Positions 1 to 10,231 are shown, counted from the stretch's first letter. The stretch: 25,650 nucleotides of DNA from Ophiothrix spiculata (GCA_000969725.1 JXSR01S032768.1), one strand, 5' to 3'. A program made the numbers and translations. Notes: generated by a model not told the origin, from the letters alone.

Positions 1-222
1 ATGGTATTTGTATACATCAGATATGCTACAATGAGCAACATGTAGGAGTCGACAACTGGACCCTTTTGCCGCGGCGGTACACATATTAGCATTCGTCTAA
101 TTTACTTGCAAATTGAGCATTCCATCGAGCCAAAAATTACAATTTTTATGTAGACAAATAAGGTATAGAAAAAATAAGGTATTCTATTGCTTATGTTTTA
201 TATTTTACTTCAAAATGCCAAG

Positions 223-345
223 GCTGTTCAGTTAGCTCAGTGGTTATTCTCTCGCTTCGTAACGCATGGCTAACCCGCGCCATAAGCCATGGCTCAAGCA
301 TAGATCATGGAAGATCTATGGTTCAAGTCCTCATAAATGCAGTGG
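223..345 (+). mobile_element. tRNA-derived SINE head or tRNA pseudogene
   Basis: An A box, TAGCTCAGTGGTTA, lies at 233-246 and a B box, GGTTCAAGTCC, at 320-330. The boxes are about 75 bp apart, more than in a plain tRNA. The insert contains a hairpin (CATGGCT with AGCCATG, about 264-290). No intact acceptor stem is evident. It could be a SINE copy or a decayed tRNA with an insertion. Confidence 0.55.
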
Positions 346-414
346 AAACTATTTCCCTTTTCAAAATACTTAGGATTTATATTTTCCTGAGCAGATGGAG
401 AGTATGTATCCTTA

Positions 415-795
415 AGGCCTATAAGGGGTAGATACACTTCGTCATTTTTGTAGTCATTTTCATTCAGAATTTTTTTTTCTCATGGTGTTAAATTTTGACC
501 ACTATGTTAAATTTTCATTCGGAATGAACATTTTCATTGTAATTTCTTTCTCATTGTGTAAAATTGTTATCATTGTGTAAAATGTTTTACCATTTACCAA
601 AATGTTAATAATGGTGAAATATTTTTCGCATCACGGCACATTTTGCAATGATTACTCATCTGCAGTATTTTGATAATTCATAGTACATTACTTTCATTGG
701 TAATCGTTGCAAACAACACCATAATTAACTTGGTATTTTCATTATAATCTGCAAGCTGTCCTTGACAGGTACTGTGCATTTTATTTTGAAGAAAA
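415..795 (+). mobile_element. Truncated copy of the AGGCCT-ended MITE family (copy 1)
   Basis: The stretch from AGGCCT at 415 onward aligns with the full copy at 20627-21123. Shared segments include CGTCATTTTTGTAGTCATTT, CACTATGTTAAATTTTCATT, GGTACTGTGSATTTTATT and GAAAAGATTT. Similarity stops near 795, so the right end and right TIR are missing. TTA precedes the left end in both copies. Confidence 0.75.
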
Positions 796-799
796 GATT

Positions 800-1770
800 T
801 GATTACTACTTTATATTTTCAACTAAAATCTCAACAGAATCGCGGAAATTCTAAGATACTACGTTACATGATCCCCATAATTGATAATCACCGATATAAC
901 TTTTCTCTAAAAGGCTTCCCCGTCCAAACCGCACCCCAATCCGAAATTCAAATCCAAAATTCAAATCTGTATATTTATTAATCATGGGTCTAAAAATGTA
1001 ATAACATTGGTGTTTGTGAGTTACAGACCTTATATCTCAAGGATCTCACATTAAAGCACGTCTTGTCTATAGATTTATAACTTTAAGGCGGACAAGGCCT
1101 ATTTCAAGTCTTGGATTTTCCTTCTCTAATAATAGTACACCGATTCCATACGACTTTGACGCAAGGGAAATCGGTTGTCATAGCAGTTATTAGCGTCATA
1201 AGCAAGGGTGTTCGGGACTTCTGCCAAAACAGAGGCCGTAGATCTACCCTTATATGGAAGTGGTTATCAGTTAAATATGTAACATTTAAGTCCAAGTAAT
1301 TATAGAGAGTTATTTTAGTTTTATTTGCTAAATTACTGATAAGAAGCCCTTGCTTATAGTTTTCAAATAGCCAGGCAGTTCATATATTACAGTCCTACGT
1401 TATAACGTCATCAAGGTCAAGCTCGTTACATGAATAAACCTAAATGTTTAACCAAAATATCAAGCAGTTATCTTAACGAAAGGATCACAAGAATAAAAAG
1501 AGCAATGGTCATGATGATATTGGAATAATTTGGCTCACGCGTAAGACTTTTACTATAGTGTGGTACGAAAATCATACGGAGCCACAATAAAAAAAATAAA
1601 TAAAAATAAATAAAAACCGCTGCCATAGACTTTATAATAGAATTTAAGGGTAATGATAGCGATATTGTGCATTACCGTTGCTTTTTCTTTCTCTGTGGTT
1701 CATTTCTGATGCAGGGACCTAAAGTCCAGTAGAATCAGGAACAGGCCGGTGTAGTAGGAATGTAAAGGCC
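800..1770. other. No recognised feature
   Basis: This stretch is AT-rich with no convincing exon, repeat boundary or RNA gene. Overlapping plus and minus ORFs near 1104-1299 are short, open in both directions, and have no splice or codon support. An A-rich low-complexity patch (AAATAAATA type) lies at about 1588-1616. Confidence 0.5.
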
Positions 1771-1771
1771 A

Positions 1772-2240
1772 GATTCCTTTTATCCGTTTGCGGTGCGGTT
1801 GCGGTGCGTTTTGCACGGTAAGGGTACTGGTAGTGGTAAGTTCATAGCACACAATTGAATGGAGATGAATGGTATCAGGTTGAAAGCTGAGATTCAATTT
1901 TGTCCGTCCGGTTTTAATGCGTTTTCATTTCAGCATCTTCTCTAATTGAACATTTTCCGCATGACCAAAACGCATTCAAAACGGATGAATCACTCCAGGG
2001 ACCGATTCAAATAAACGCATGGGTTTCCGGATAGCCGCACCGCAAACGGACCGGATAAAAGGAATCACTCTCGTTGAAAACCATTATATCGATTCAAAAT
2101 CGCATTGAAAACGGACGGTCAAAATTGAATCTCAGCTTCAACTTAATCCTATTCAATCATATGCTTTAAATTATACTACTACTAGTACCCTTACAGTGCA
2201 AAACGCACCGCATCTGCATCGCAAACGGATAAAAGGAATC
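1772..2240. mobile_element. Long-TIR MITE with an internal third terminus copy
   Basis: The left arm, GATTCCTTTTATCCGTTTGC at 1772, and the right end, GCAAACGGATAAAAGGAATC ending at 2240, are inverted copies. Similarity continues for roughly 140 bp through GTGCGTTTTGCAC, GTAAGGGTACT and GCTGAGATTCAATTTT. A further inverted copy of the terminus (CCGCACCGCAAACGGACC followed by GGATAAAAGGAATC) lies inside at about 2035-2067. AAACGCATT and AAACGGA motifs repeat between. There is no coding capacity. The superfamily is unassigned, and I could not settle a target-site duplication. Confidence 0.8.
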
Positions 2241-2789
2241 CTAGCTTAAGGCTTAAACTGGTACTGGAGACTAAGATTACTTTTACACCGGTTCGGCAAG
2301 AGTAACCTTCCAGTCTGGATCGGGCGATTTTTGCCCCCAAAATTAGTAGTACATTTTGAATTGTACTTATCAGACATTTTCAATGTTTGTGGAAAGTCAG
2401 CCGATGGAGATGCCTATTTGATGACCACAAAGTGTCCGGAAAGAATCAGCGAACCATGATCATATTGTTTGGCGATGGCTCCCGTTGCATGGAAATGCGC
2501 CAACAAGATCTGAAGTTCAAGGCAAAATATCAGGAACGTATCGAAAAATCATCCAGATGCCTTTCCAAGGTCAACATCTTCAGTAAGCTTTCGCGGAAAC
2601 CAGTCCTGATCCTTTGCGACTCATGCTACCTGGTTTCCATTACTGAAACATCACTGAAGCGTTCCCAGCATTAGGTTGGTAAGAGGTCGGTGAACCATCC
2701 CCAACACTTTCCGGAACATTGGAAGCCAGCCATCAGCATCGGTTATCCTTCGCCGAACATATTTTTGGTGTTGATTCGTGTCGCATCGA
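2241..2789. other. Unrecognised, relatively GC-rich stretch
   Basis: This segment is less AT-rich than its surroundings. It contains a 95-codon open frame at 2387-2674 (plus strand, starting MWKVSRWRCL) in which I recognise no domain. All other frames carry stops. It may be a decayed transposon or a single-copy noncoding stretch, and there is no splice-site support for an exon. Confidence 0.35.
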
Positions 2790-2795
2790 GAATAT

Positions 2796-2971
2796 TATGG
2801 CAAGCCACAGCAGGGTTTAATGCTGCAAACTCGAGGTGTATTGCTGCAAACTCGTGGTGTATAATTTGCTGTAAACTCGAGGTGTATTGCAGCAAACCCG
2901 GGGTGTATTGCTGCAAACCCATGAGGGTGGTTAAAAACTCATAGGGGTTTTGTCTGCTGTGGCTTGCCATA
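2796..2971. mobile_element. Small TIR element (MITE) carrying a minisatellite
   Basis: The element has near-perfect 18-bp TIRs, TATGGCAAGCCACAGCAG at the left and CTGCTGTGGCTTGCCATA at the right. It is flanked by identical 6-bp direct repeats GAATAT (2790-2795 and 2972-2977), a convincing target-site duplication. The interior is almost entirely a tandem array. It has no coding capacity, and I do not recognise the family. Confidence 0.85.
2822..2922 (+). repeat. 21-bp tandem repeat array inside the small MITE
   Basis: There are four units of the form GCTGCAAACTCGAGGTGTAT plus T, and a fifth partial unit. One unit is expanded to 25 bp (GTATAATTT), and later units drift to AAACCCGGGG. Spacers are absent, so this is a minisatellite and not a CRISPR-like array. 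Confidence 0.85.
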
Positions 2972-2979
2972 GAATATAT

Positions 2980-3567
2980 CACTTGAGTACAAGCATCATA
3001 TAGTTATAGTTTCCGGTTAGTCACCGTTAGTGAAGAAGAAGATTTAATCATCAAAATTTAAAGTCACACTTTACTCCGTTGGGAAAGGGGTGGTATTTTG
3101 AACCCCTTGATGGCCAGATTAATTACACTGGCTAAGATCTGCGTCCACCACCTGCTACCAATTGGATCATAAGTTGTTCTTTAAAAGTGGCACGTGTAGG
3201 ATAATCTGTTACAGTTTATTTCTATAATAGCTTCACATAAATATTGCAGCTGTTGTTTGTACAGAAATGATCAATTAATGAGTGGGATACATGGCTTCTA
3301 CATCACGTTACGGGGAATTTGGTGCAATTATGCCAACCCACTACACTGAAAACATTAATTTGTCAAAAAAAACATCTCTTATTTGACGAAATAAAAATTA
3401 GTCATACAGAGTGATTTTTTTTACATTTCGGGGGGAAAGGTGCTAAAAATGTGTGAGAAATATTGAAAAACAATTGTTAGTATTTAAAAAATAGTTTCCA
3501 TCTTTAAATTTTCAATTAGTAAGCAGTTAATTATTAGTTAAGTGATAAATGATTATTACATGACTAA
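2980..3567. other. No recognised feature
   Basis: This is AT-rich sequence between the small MITE and the LINE. I see no exon, TIR pair or RNA gene in it. Confidence 0.5.
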
Positions 3568-4190
3568 TTAGTGAATATTAAATGATATTATTCATTCAAC
3601 ATCTTTGCTTGAACTTGTTTTGTTTGCAGATGACACAACACTTCTCTTTTCCCACCGTGGTATTGAATCCCAAATGCATAAAATAAACAATGATCTAAAT
3701 GAAATTTGCAACTGGTTCAAAGCAAATAAGCTACCCGTTGACGAAAGTAAAACAAATTATATGATATTCGGAACATCCCATAGCACAAACAAATTTGTTT
3801 ATACAAATGACTCGGAAAATATTTCTCAAATAAATGAACTTGATTCCACAAAACGAATTCTTGATGTAAAACTTGATAACAAATCATTGAATAGGGTATC
3901 CTCGATAATAATGGGTCATTATAGACGAAAATCTAACTTGGAAACATCATATAGATGCAATTACAAAAACAATTTCAAGAAATATTGGCATGATGTCAAA
4001 ACTAAAACACTTTCTACCAAAATCCATATTATACACCTTGTATTGCTCACTATTTTGCCATATATCAACTATGGAATTCTTATCTAGAGGAGCACAAGCA
4101 GAATAAACTTAAATAAAATTCTCAAGCTTCAAAAATGGGCAATGAGAACTATTACAAATAGTCATTACAGGAGCCACACTGGCCCATTAT
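3568..4190 (+). pseudogene. Reverse transcriptase fragment (LINE ORF2 remnant)
   Basis: The frame reads NDIIHSTSLLELVLFADDTT, carrying the FADD catalytic box (RT motif C) at 3623-3634. WFKANKL and KTNYMIFG follow, the usual downstream palm and thumb motifs. A TAG at 4085-4087 interrupts the frame. Reading through it gives a typical C-terminal segment with LNKILKLQKWAMR, ITNSHYRSHTGPLF, then loss of frame. The word before NDII also looks frameshifted, since AATATTAAATGAT replaces the usual YINDI coding. Only the last third of an RT remains, with no endonuclease or RT motifs A and B. The product would be inactive. The position of the FADD box, the ANKL and KTNYMIF order and the SHTGPLF tail make the identification strong, while the family assignment is approximate. 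Confidence 0.85.
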
Positions 4191-4708
4191 TTATAATATG
4201 TCACTTTATTTACTGGATTGTATTCATTGTATTATTTTGAAGAGCAGTTTCTTATTCATGTCTTAACTTCAATTTATGCCATTATTTTCATCTTCATGAT
4301 ATTGCGAATTTTGAAGCAACTTTGCAGAGTAAAGAATATAGATAGTGATATATATGACTGAATAGGCCCTGATCATGATAAAACTATATTCCTAAATGTA
4401 AGAGTTAAATGACAATCATTGCAATGCACACTGTCGACTTTGCTGAATTTGCATCATGACATGGCCAATATAAGTAGATGCGATCTCTGCTCTATCATCA
4501 TTATTGAACACGCAGAATGAGTCCTATATATTTCGGGACACCTTGTAAAAATAGACAAGATTTTCATTCCATAATGATACAGAAAATCCAGAGATCAAGT
4601 TTAGGCAAACTCTAAACCAACTTATTACAGGGCTTATTATACTTTTCAAATATTTTTTGATCATAGCATTTGACATGTTTTTTGTATAAGTTGTATTAGA
4701 TTGTCCGC

Positions 4709-4732
4709 AAATCAATCAATCAATCAATCAAT
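4709..4732 (+). repeat. (AATC)n microsatellite tail of the LINE
   Basis: About six AATC units directly follow the LINE 3' sequence. They probably formed by slippage at target-primed reverse transcription. Confidence 0.85.
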
Positions 4733-4735
4733 GAT

Positions 4736-5215
4736 ACAAGTACTTGCTTAGCATGCATACCCCATGAAGGAGTCTATATTTTGGAGAAACTTGATTTTGA
4801 ATTGTTCTTTGAAATATACAATGCGTACTAAACCAGACAAAGAAATGGAAGGAAAAATCACTTAATTGATATTGTAGCTTTCCACTGCATGAGTGTGTTG
4901 CAATCCCACATATTCCCGTGACTCATACCAGCAGGCAAATTAGTCAGCTGCTTTACATTTATAAAACCGTTGACTGCAGTACACATAGAATTAGAAGTCT
5001 CACAAGTCACAAGCATGAGAAAAGCCCTGTAGGAAATTTCCTGAAAATGAATAAAAATTGACAAAAATGTCTCATAATATCCTAAGAATAGGACGCAACA
5101 TTTCCTGAATTCAGGACAATTTCTGAAAGTTCTCATGCCTGTGTGAGGGTTTACACTAAATGGAATATTCATGTGTGCCGTCTGTCATTGTTGACAAAAA
5201 TTATTATTCATGTAT
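4736..5215. other. No confident feature; long minus-strand ORF judged fortuitous
   Basis: A 104-codon frame runs on the minus strand (5172-4858) with no recognisable domain or splice context. Short palindromes such as CCTGAATTCAGG (about 5104-5115) and AGGAAATTTCCT (about 5031-5042) occur, but no element boundary is clear. Confidence 0.4.
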
Positions 5216-5218
5216 CAA

Positions 5219-5430
5219 TGAGAGTATGGTCAAGCGGTTAAAGCATGCAGAGGACTCTTAATACAGAGGTTGCTGGTTCGAGCCCAAATGGTCTACATCT
5301 CCTTTTTTCCTTGGGCAAGAAACTTTACTGTAATTATTTCTCCATGGTTCATAATTAGTCACACTAAGCTGTTGGTCCCCTGTGCAAATCTCCTCCTTGG
5401 GAAGCTGCATAGTATTTTTACCTGTTGAGA
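5219..5430 (+). mobile_element. tRNA-derived SINE, plus-strand copy
   Basis: The A box is TGGTCAAGCGGTTA (5227-5240) and the B box is GGTTCGAGCCC (5275-5285). The body contains CCTTGGGCAAGAAACTTTAC, CTCCATGGTTCA and CTCCTTGGG and ends near ACCTGTTGAG. The same body is found in reverse orientation at 5811-6006, which defines the SINE length at about 200 bp. Confidence 0.85.
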
Positions 5431-5810
5431 ACCACTGTTTGTTATGTGATATTGTAAATTCACAGCTTATTAATTCAACAACAAAATGTTATAGTCACAT
5501 CAAATCTCTGAATGTATCTTTAAAACTGAAAAATGAGAAGTTTTAAAAACCTGTTCCTTAAAACCTAATCCACTCTTTACACAACATGAATAATGTAAAC
5601 CATGTTAAGTAACATTTATGTGTAACAACTTCCTATGTGTTTTAATCCCTGACAGGCAGAGGATATATCAATTACCACATTTACCTATAAATTACTATGA
5701 TGATATGATCAAAAAAGGAACACATTGACAGAATCCGCCCTGCCAGGATAATGCCAGGCAAAATGTCACATTGTTCAAGCTAAATATACAGGTATTTGAT
5801 ATTTGTTAAG

Positions 5811-6006
5811 ACTCACCAGGTATATACTGTATGCAGCACCCAAGGAGGTGCATTCGCACAGGAGACCAACTGCTTAACATGACTTCTGAACCATGGAGCA
5901 ATTAGAGTAAAGTTTCTTGCCCAAGGAAACAAGGAGACATGATCTGACCAGGGCTCGAACCCAATCTTCTGTATTAAGAGTCCTGTCCTCGAGCAAACTC
6001 CCTCAG
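5811..6006 (-). mobile_element. tRNA-derived SINE, minus-strand copy of the same family
   Basis: Read on the minus strand, the head keeps GGACTCTTAATACAGA and the B box GGTTCGAGCC (complement of 5952-5961). The body repeats CCTTGGGCAAGAAACTTTAC and GCTGCATACAGTATATACCT. The A box region is degraded. Together with the copy at 5219 it forms an inverted pair 380 bp apart. Confidence 0.85.
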
Positions 6007-6208
6007 ACTTAAACTATTATCAAAAATCATTAATCCCCTTTAAAGGTAATGGGTCAAGAAATTCAAATCTGGAAGAATTACTATATATCAGTCAAATTTA
6101 ATTGACTGCTATTATAGCTGTTTTTAATTAATGATGATTCTAATAACTGTGTTGAGAAATCTATCATATCTGAAGGGTGCCTGAACTATGTAATTGCTGG
6201 GTATCCTT

Positions 6209-7343
6209 ACTTCCACAAGTTTAACAAATCATCATACTGACATAAACATTAGAAAAGTATTACTAAGTATAACAATATTTGCCACATTAGTATGAAAACG
6301 TACAATGGTAAACGGTGCTGTACATAGCTGAATTGGACAAGTGGCTATGAACATATCTTAACCCATCAAATTGAAAAGTTTTAGCAGCATAATGATGTGA
6401 CTCATTACATCGAAAGATGGCACTTGTTGGAACATACAAGTTTCTTCTTTCATGACAACAATAACATCAAGGTATTCCACACCTGAAATTGAATATTTAA
6501 TTTTACCGATGATCAATTATAGTCTAAAATGACATCGTGATGTGACATATCCACAATGTACAATATATGGATTGATATTAAATTACCATAAAAAGAAACA
6601 CTCAATTTCAAGATGTGTTAATTTAGACAAGTTCCCTCGATCTTTTGATATGACAAGACACATAAAGTATGTTTCTTAGGCTGTGATAACAAAGAACTAT
6701 TATACTATTTGGGTATATGGCACGCATATAGATTCAATCGAACACGTTAATTTGATGCTACCTGGTCACATAAGAGAGCACTTTTCGAAAAAGAAAAAAC
6801 CATATAACTCGCGCGCTGTGCCTATATAAGATATAGTCATCGAATAGCGTATAGCGAATACCGTATACTTGTATGTGATAGCAGCCTTATCATCAACATG
6901 CAGTCTTCAAAATTTGACATTTTCTTCAGAACTTGAATTGGTTAGGTTTCATTTGCTGTTAGATCTGCAAAAACATGTCACCACATATTATAAGATGTGT
7001 GATTCATAAACACAAAGATAAAAAAAATCTTGAAACTGAATTGCATTGTACACACACATAAACATATGGAAATAAATGTTTATTGGATATTTACATCGCA
7101 TCCACAATTTCAGTGGAACCTTCATAACACAAAATAAGAATACAATACAGACAATGTTGAAATTAAATGTTCTGATTTCTCAGACACTTTTGGTGGCTTT
7201 CAACCAGCCTTTCCCATGGTCGCCATCAGCCCCATAATAAATATGTTCATACGTTGGTTTGTGACAAAGGCACTGACTTTATAGCCATAGTTTAATTACT
7301 CTCCTGTGCATACAGAACTAATAAATTTCCAATAAAACTAATC
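6209..7343 (+). repeat. Tandem duplication, unit 1
   Basis: The unit begins ACTTCCACAAGTTTAACAAA and ends AATTTCCAATAAAACTAATC. It aligns collinearly with 7344-8812. Long stretches are almost identical, for example 6400-6600 against 7545-7745 and 6895-7340 against 8370-8812. About 200 bp at 6680-6888 is specific to this unit and contains a TATA-like CTATATAAG (about 6822). Confidence 0.9.
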
Positions 7344-7894
7344 ACTTCCACAAGTTTAACAAATCATCAATCTCAGAGAAACATTATAAAAGTATTATAA
7401 TCATATTTGCCACACTGGTATAAAAAAGATCAATGGTAAAAGGTGCTGTACATAGCTGAATTGGACGAGTGGCTATGTATCATAACTCATCAAATCAAAG
7501 TTTTAGCAGCGTAATATCATAGCGTGATATGCGACTCATTACATAGAAAGATGACACTTGTTGGAACATACATGTTTCTTCTTTCATGACAACAATAACA
7601 CCAAGGCCTTCCTCACCTGAAATTGAATATTTCGTTTTACTAGTGATCAATTATTGTTTGAAATGACATCGTGATGCGACATATCCACAATGTACAAGAT
7701 ATGGATTGATATTTTACCATAAAAAGAAACACTCAATTTCAAGTATGGCCAGGGAATAAAAAGATATGGCATATTACAAGGTGTTATCGGTGTCACAAAT
7801 TGAGAACATGCAAATTTAGATAAGTGCCCTCTTTCGATATGATGAGTCATATAGCGTACGTTTCTTAACATCAACATCAGTTTGGCGGAAATCG

Positions 7895-8350
7895 CAATTC
7901 GGATACGTATCTGAATTTAGATACTCATATCAAATTTCTGATACCCATATCTGAATTTGAATTTAAAAAATTAAACAGCTGGAATGGGATATCAGCTGAA
8001 ATGAATATTCAGCGTCGCCATGCACCATAGCGCGGTATGTACAAAAGTCAATAACATTATCATAATTTGTCATCTAATTCTAACAAACTTTTGGCCAAAC
8101 TATTTTGCCTTCCATGATCAGGACATGCTGTTCGATGGAATTGCATAGATGGAAATGACATTTTCACAGATACATTTATTATCGTAGATGCAAGAAAGAT
8201 TTTCTGCACATACTTGTCAGCTTGCAATATCGATTTTTTACCTGCGCCATCGACAGGTGTATCAGAATTCGGATACCCTACAAAAATATCCTGATACGGG
8301 TATCAGAATTTTGATACGTAGATATCCAACTTCAGATTGTATCTGAATTG
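7895..8350. mobile_element. MITE with GATAC-rich subterminal repeats
   Basis: The left end is CAATTCGGATACGTATCTGA and the right end, on the other strand, is CAATTCAGATACAATCTGAA. GATACCC, ATATCTGAAT and TCTGATACC motifs recur near both ends. The corresponding place in duplication unit 1 lacks it, which supports insertion. The flanks show no clear target-site duplication. A hAT-like element is possible from the subterminal repeats but unproven. Confidence 0.8.
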
Positions 8351-8648
8351 TGAGTTCCCTCGAACTGACATGCATTCTTCAAAATTTGCCACTTTTTTCA
8401 GAACTTTAAATTGTTTAGGTTTCATTCGCTGTCCGATCTGCAAAACATGTAACCAGTCATTATCAGATGTGTGATTCATAAACACAAAGATGAAAAAAAT
8501 CTTGAAACTGAATTGCTTTGTACACACATATACATATGGAAATAAATGTTTATTGGATATTTACATCGCATCCACAATTCAAGTGGAACCTCTACAACAC
8601 AAATCAGAATACAATACAAACAATGTTGAGATTAAAGTTTCCTATTTC

Positions 8649-8732
8649 TCAGAACCTTTTGGAAGCTTTCATCCAGCTTTTCCCTTGGTCCCCATCAGCC
8701 CCATAATAAATATGTTCATACATTGGATTGTG
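8649..8732 (-). other. Candidate terminal-exon remnant with poly(A) signal, unit 2
   Basis: On the minus strand a 27-codon frame reads HNPMYEHIYYGADGD, then QGKSWMKASKRF and a TGA. AATAAA follows at 8554-8549. The aligned segment in unit 1 (7263-7180) keeps the frame and stop (HKPTYEHIYYGADGD, then HGKGWLKATKSV) with AATAAA at 7084-7079. Most differences change the amino acid, so constraint is not evident. A duplicated 3' end of a gene, a pseudogene or chance are all possible. Confidence 0.25.
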
Positions 8733-8812
8733 ACAAAGACATTAACTTTATAGCCATAGTTTAATTACTCTCCTGTGCATACAGAACTAATAAATTTCCA
8801 ATAAAACTAATC

Positions 8813-9515
8813 TGCAGGGTTCCTACACCGAGAGCATATACAACTATATAGCCATAACAAAAATAGAGCACCCAGGAGAGTACCTTATCTTGATAGCACG
8901 AAAAGATTAGTCTTTCATACTATACAAGGTGATATCCTTATTCATATCACACATCTATTCATTGTTCACCTTGTTTAGGCTTTTCGCCAAGGAAACCCCA
9001 TATCATATGCTCATGATTTGTAGGAAATTCAATGGCATCAATAATAACTATTATTACTATATATCAGGTATGATTTCATGAAACAGTTTTCATATTAATG
9101 GGGTTTTATTAGTATACATAACCAGGATATGTTGCACAAAATTATGAATTACAATCTGTGCCAGAATAACAAATTATTCCACAAAATTATTGCGCAAAAA
9201 AATAACAAAATAAACTATAGAAGTTCTGAAGTTAAAGTTCAAGGTGAGATTATACAATGTAAGTACTAATATGGTATGTAAAATTTTCACAGAAGACACA
9301 TATGCAGGAACCCCATAAACTTACATATTAGTTCATAAAAGTGTATTACAGCCATAACCTAAAATCGTTCAAAACTTGGAGGCACATTGGGCAGAAAAGG
9401 TTATACTCTAAATTAAATAACTACAAAAGTACAGAAGTATTGTCAAGGTGTAATTCAGTGATATTATCATTTCAAAATGGCAGCAATATACAGATAAACA
9501 ATTAAACCTTAACTG
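8813..9515. other. Mostly featureless AT-rich stretch
   Basis: The only recognisable piece is a short SINE 3' fragment at about 8965-9000. The rest has no exon signal or inverted repeat that I can support. Confidence 0.5.
8965..9000 (-). mobile_element. SINE 3'-end fragment
   Basis: TTCACCTTGTTTAGGCTTTT followed by CGCCAAGGAAACCCCA matches the 3' end of the minus-strand SINE at 24740-25014 almost exactly. Only the tail is present. Confidence 0.65.
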
Positions 9516-9841
9516 TTTTAAACTATGACCAGCAAATATTTAGGTAGTATATACATATATCCTGCACAAATACAGAACTAATAACCCTTTGGACCTAAAA
9601 TGCTGATAGCATCAAAGAGAATTGTGCAATAATCCAAAATTGACAGGTGAAGAACAAATGACATAATTCTGATCTTATTATTACTATATTAGACTTGGAA
9701 TATCATTACTAATTAGGTCAAATGCTTTCCCAGAAACACAGGTAAACTGCTAGGTTCAATTGTGACTAAGAAATATACATTTTCTTTTTATATTTCTTTT
9801 TTCAAGTCCATATCATATACAAAAAGACCGTGACAAGTACA
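9516..9841 (+). repeat. Second tandem duplication, unit 1
   Basis: It shares TAGTATATACATATATCCTG, AATACAGAACTA, TAACCCTTTGGACC, TAATTCTGATCTTATTA, AGGTCAAATG and TTTCCCAGAAA, in order, with 9904-10231. Confidence 0.85.
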
Positions 9842-9903
9842 TATTGCAAATTATACTCAGGGTAGGGATCACAAATAGTGTGTATAACTCACGAGTTCAA
9901 CAG

Positions 9904-10231
9904 ATTTAAAATTATGACCAGAAAATATTGAAGTAGTATATACATATATCCTGCACAAATACAGAACTATTAACCCTTTGGACCCAGAACGCTGATGTAG
10001 TCCGAGTCATCAAAGAGAATTGGGCAATAACTCAAAATTAGTAGGTGGCAGGCAAATGATGTAATTCTGATCTTATTAGTCTTGGCATATCACTACTAAA
10101 TTAGGTCAAATGTTTTCCCAGAAAGACAGGTTCACTTCTAGGTTCTAGGTTAAGAAATACAAACTTCTCTTTTTTTATAATTTCTTATAACAAGTCCATA
10201 TAACGATAGACAAAATACTGTGACAGTTACA
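9904..10231 (+). repeat. Second tandem duplication, unit 2
   Basis: This is a direct copy of 9516-9841, separated from it by about 60 bp. The word GTTCAACAGATT occurs at its start (9895) and again just after its end (10229), hinting at a repeat period near 335 bp. It is diverged by substitutions and small indels. Confidence 0.85.

Larger units (their letters stand above)
3568..4735 (+). mobile_element. 5'-truncated non-LTR retrotransposon (LINE) 3' end
   Basis: The RT remnant at 3568-4190 is followed by about 520 bp of 3' sequence. The element ends in a (AATC)n tail at about 4709-4732, the kind of short-repeat tail used by several LINE groups. Typical 5' truncation is evident, because nothing RT-like precedes about 3568. 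The RT sequence style resembles the Jockey/CR1/L2-like group. The exact clade is not determined. Confidence 0.8.
7344..8812 (+). repeat. Tandem duplication, unit 2 (with MITE insertion)
   Basis: This unit directly abuts unit 1 and repeats its start and end. It is longer because it contains the inverted-repeat element at 7895-8350 and about 76 extra bp near 7744-7810. The duplication is segmental and in direct orientation. Confidence 0.9.

Noticed and set aside
2387..2674. 95-codon plus-strand frame as a gene
   Set aside because: No recognisable domain, no clear splice sites or promoter, and the neighbourhood is repeat-derived. It is mentioned only as an unrecognised stretch.
2822..2922. CRISPR-like array
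   Set aside because: Units are contiguous without unique spacers and lie inside a TIR element of an animal genome.
4858..5172. 104-codon minus-strand frame as a gene
   Set aside because: Composition is unlike a folded protein, with no domain, no splice context and short palindromes throughout. It is probably chance in AT-rich DNA.
5221..5293. Functional tRNA gene
   Set aside because: The stems do not pair properly and a SINE body follows. The same sequence recurs in reverse nearby.
6790..6870. Core promoter at CTATATAAG
   Set aside because: It is a lone TATA-like word in the part specific to duplication unit 1, with no gene downstream.
8375..8440. Minus-strand exon after TTTTGCAG encoding IGQRMKPKQFKVLKKV
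   Set aside because: The same segment in duplication unit 1 has an in-frame stop right after the acceptor, and neither copy has a good donor.
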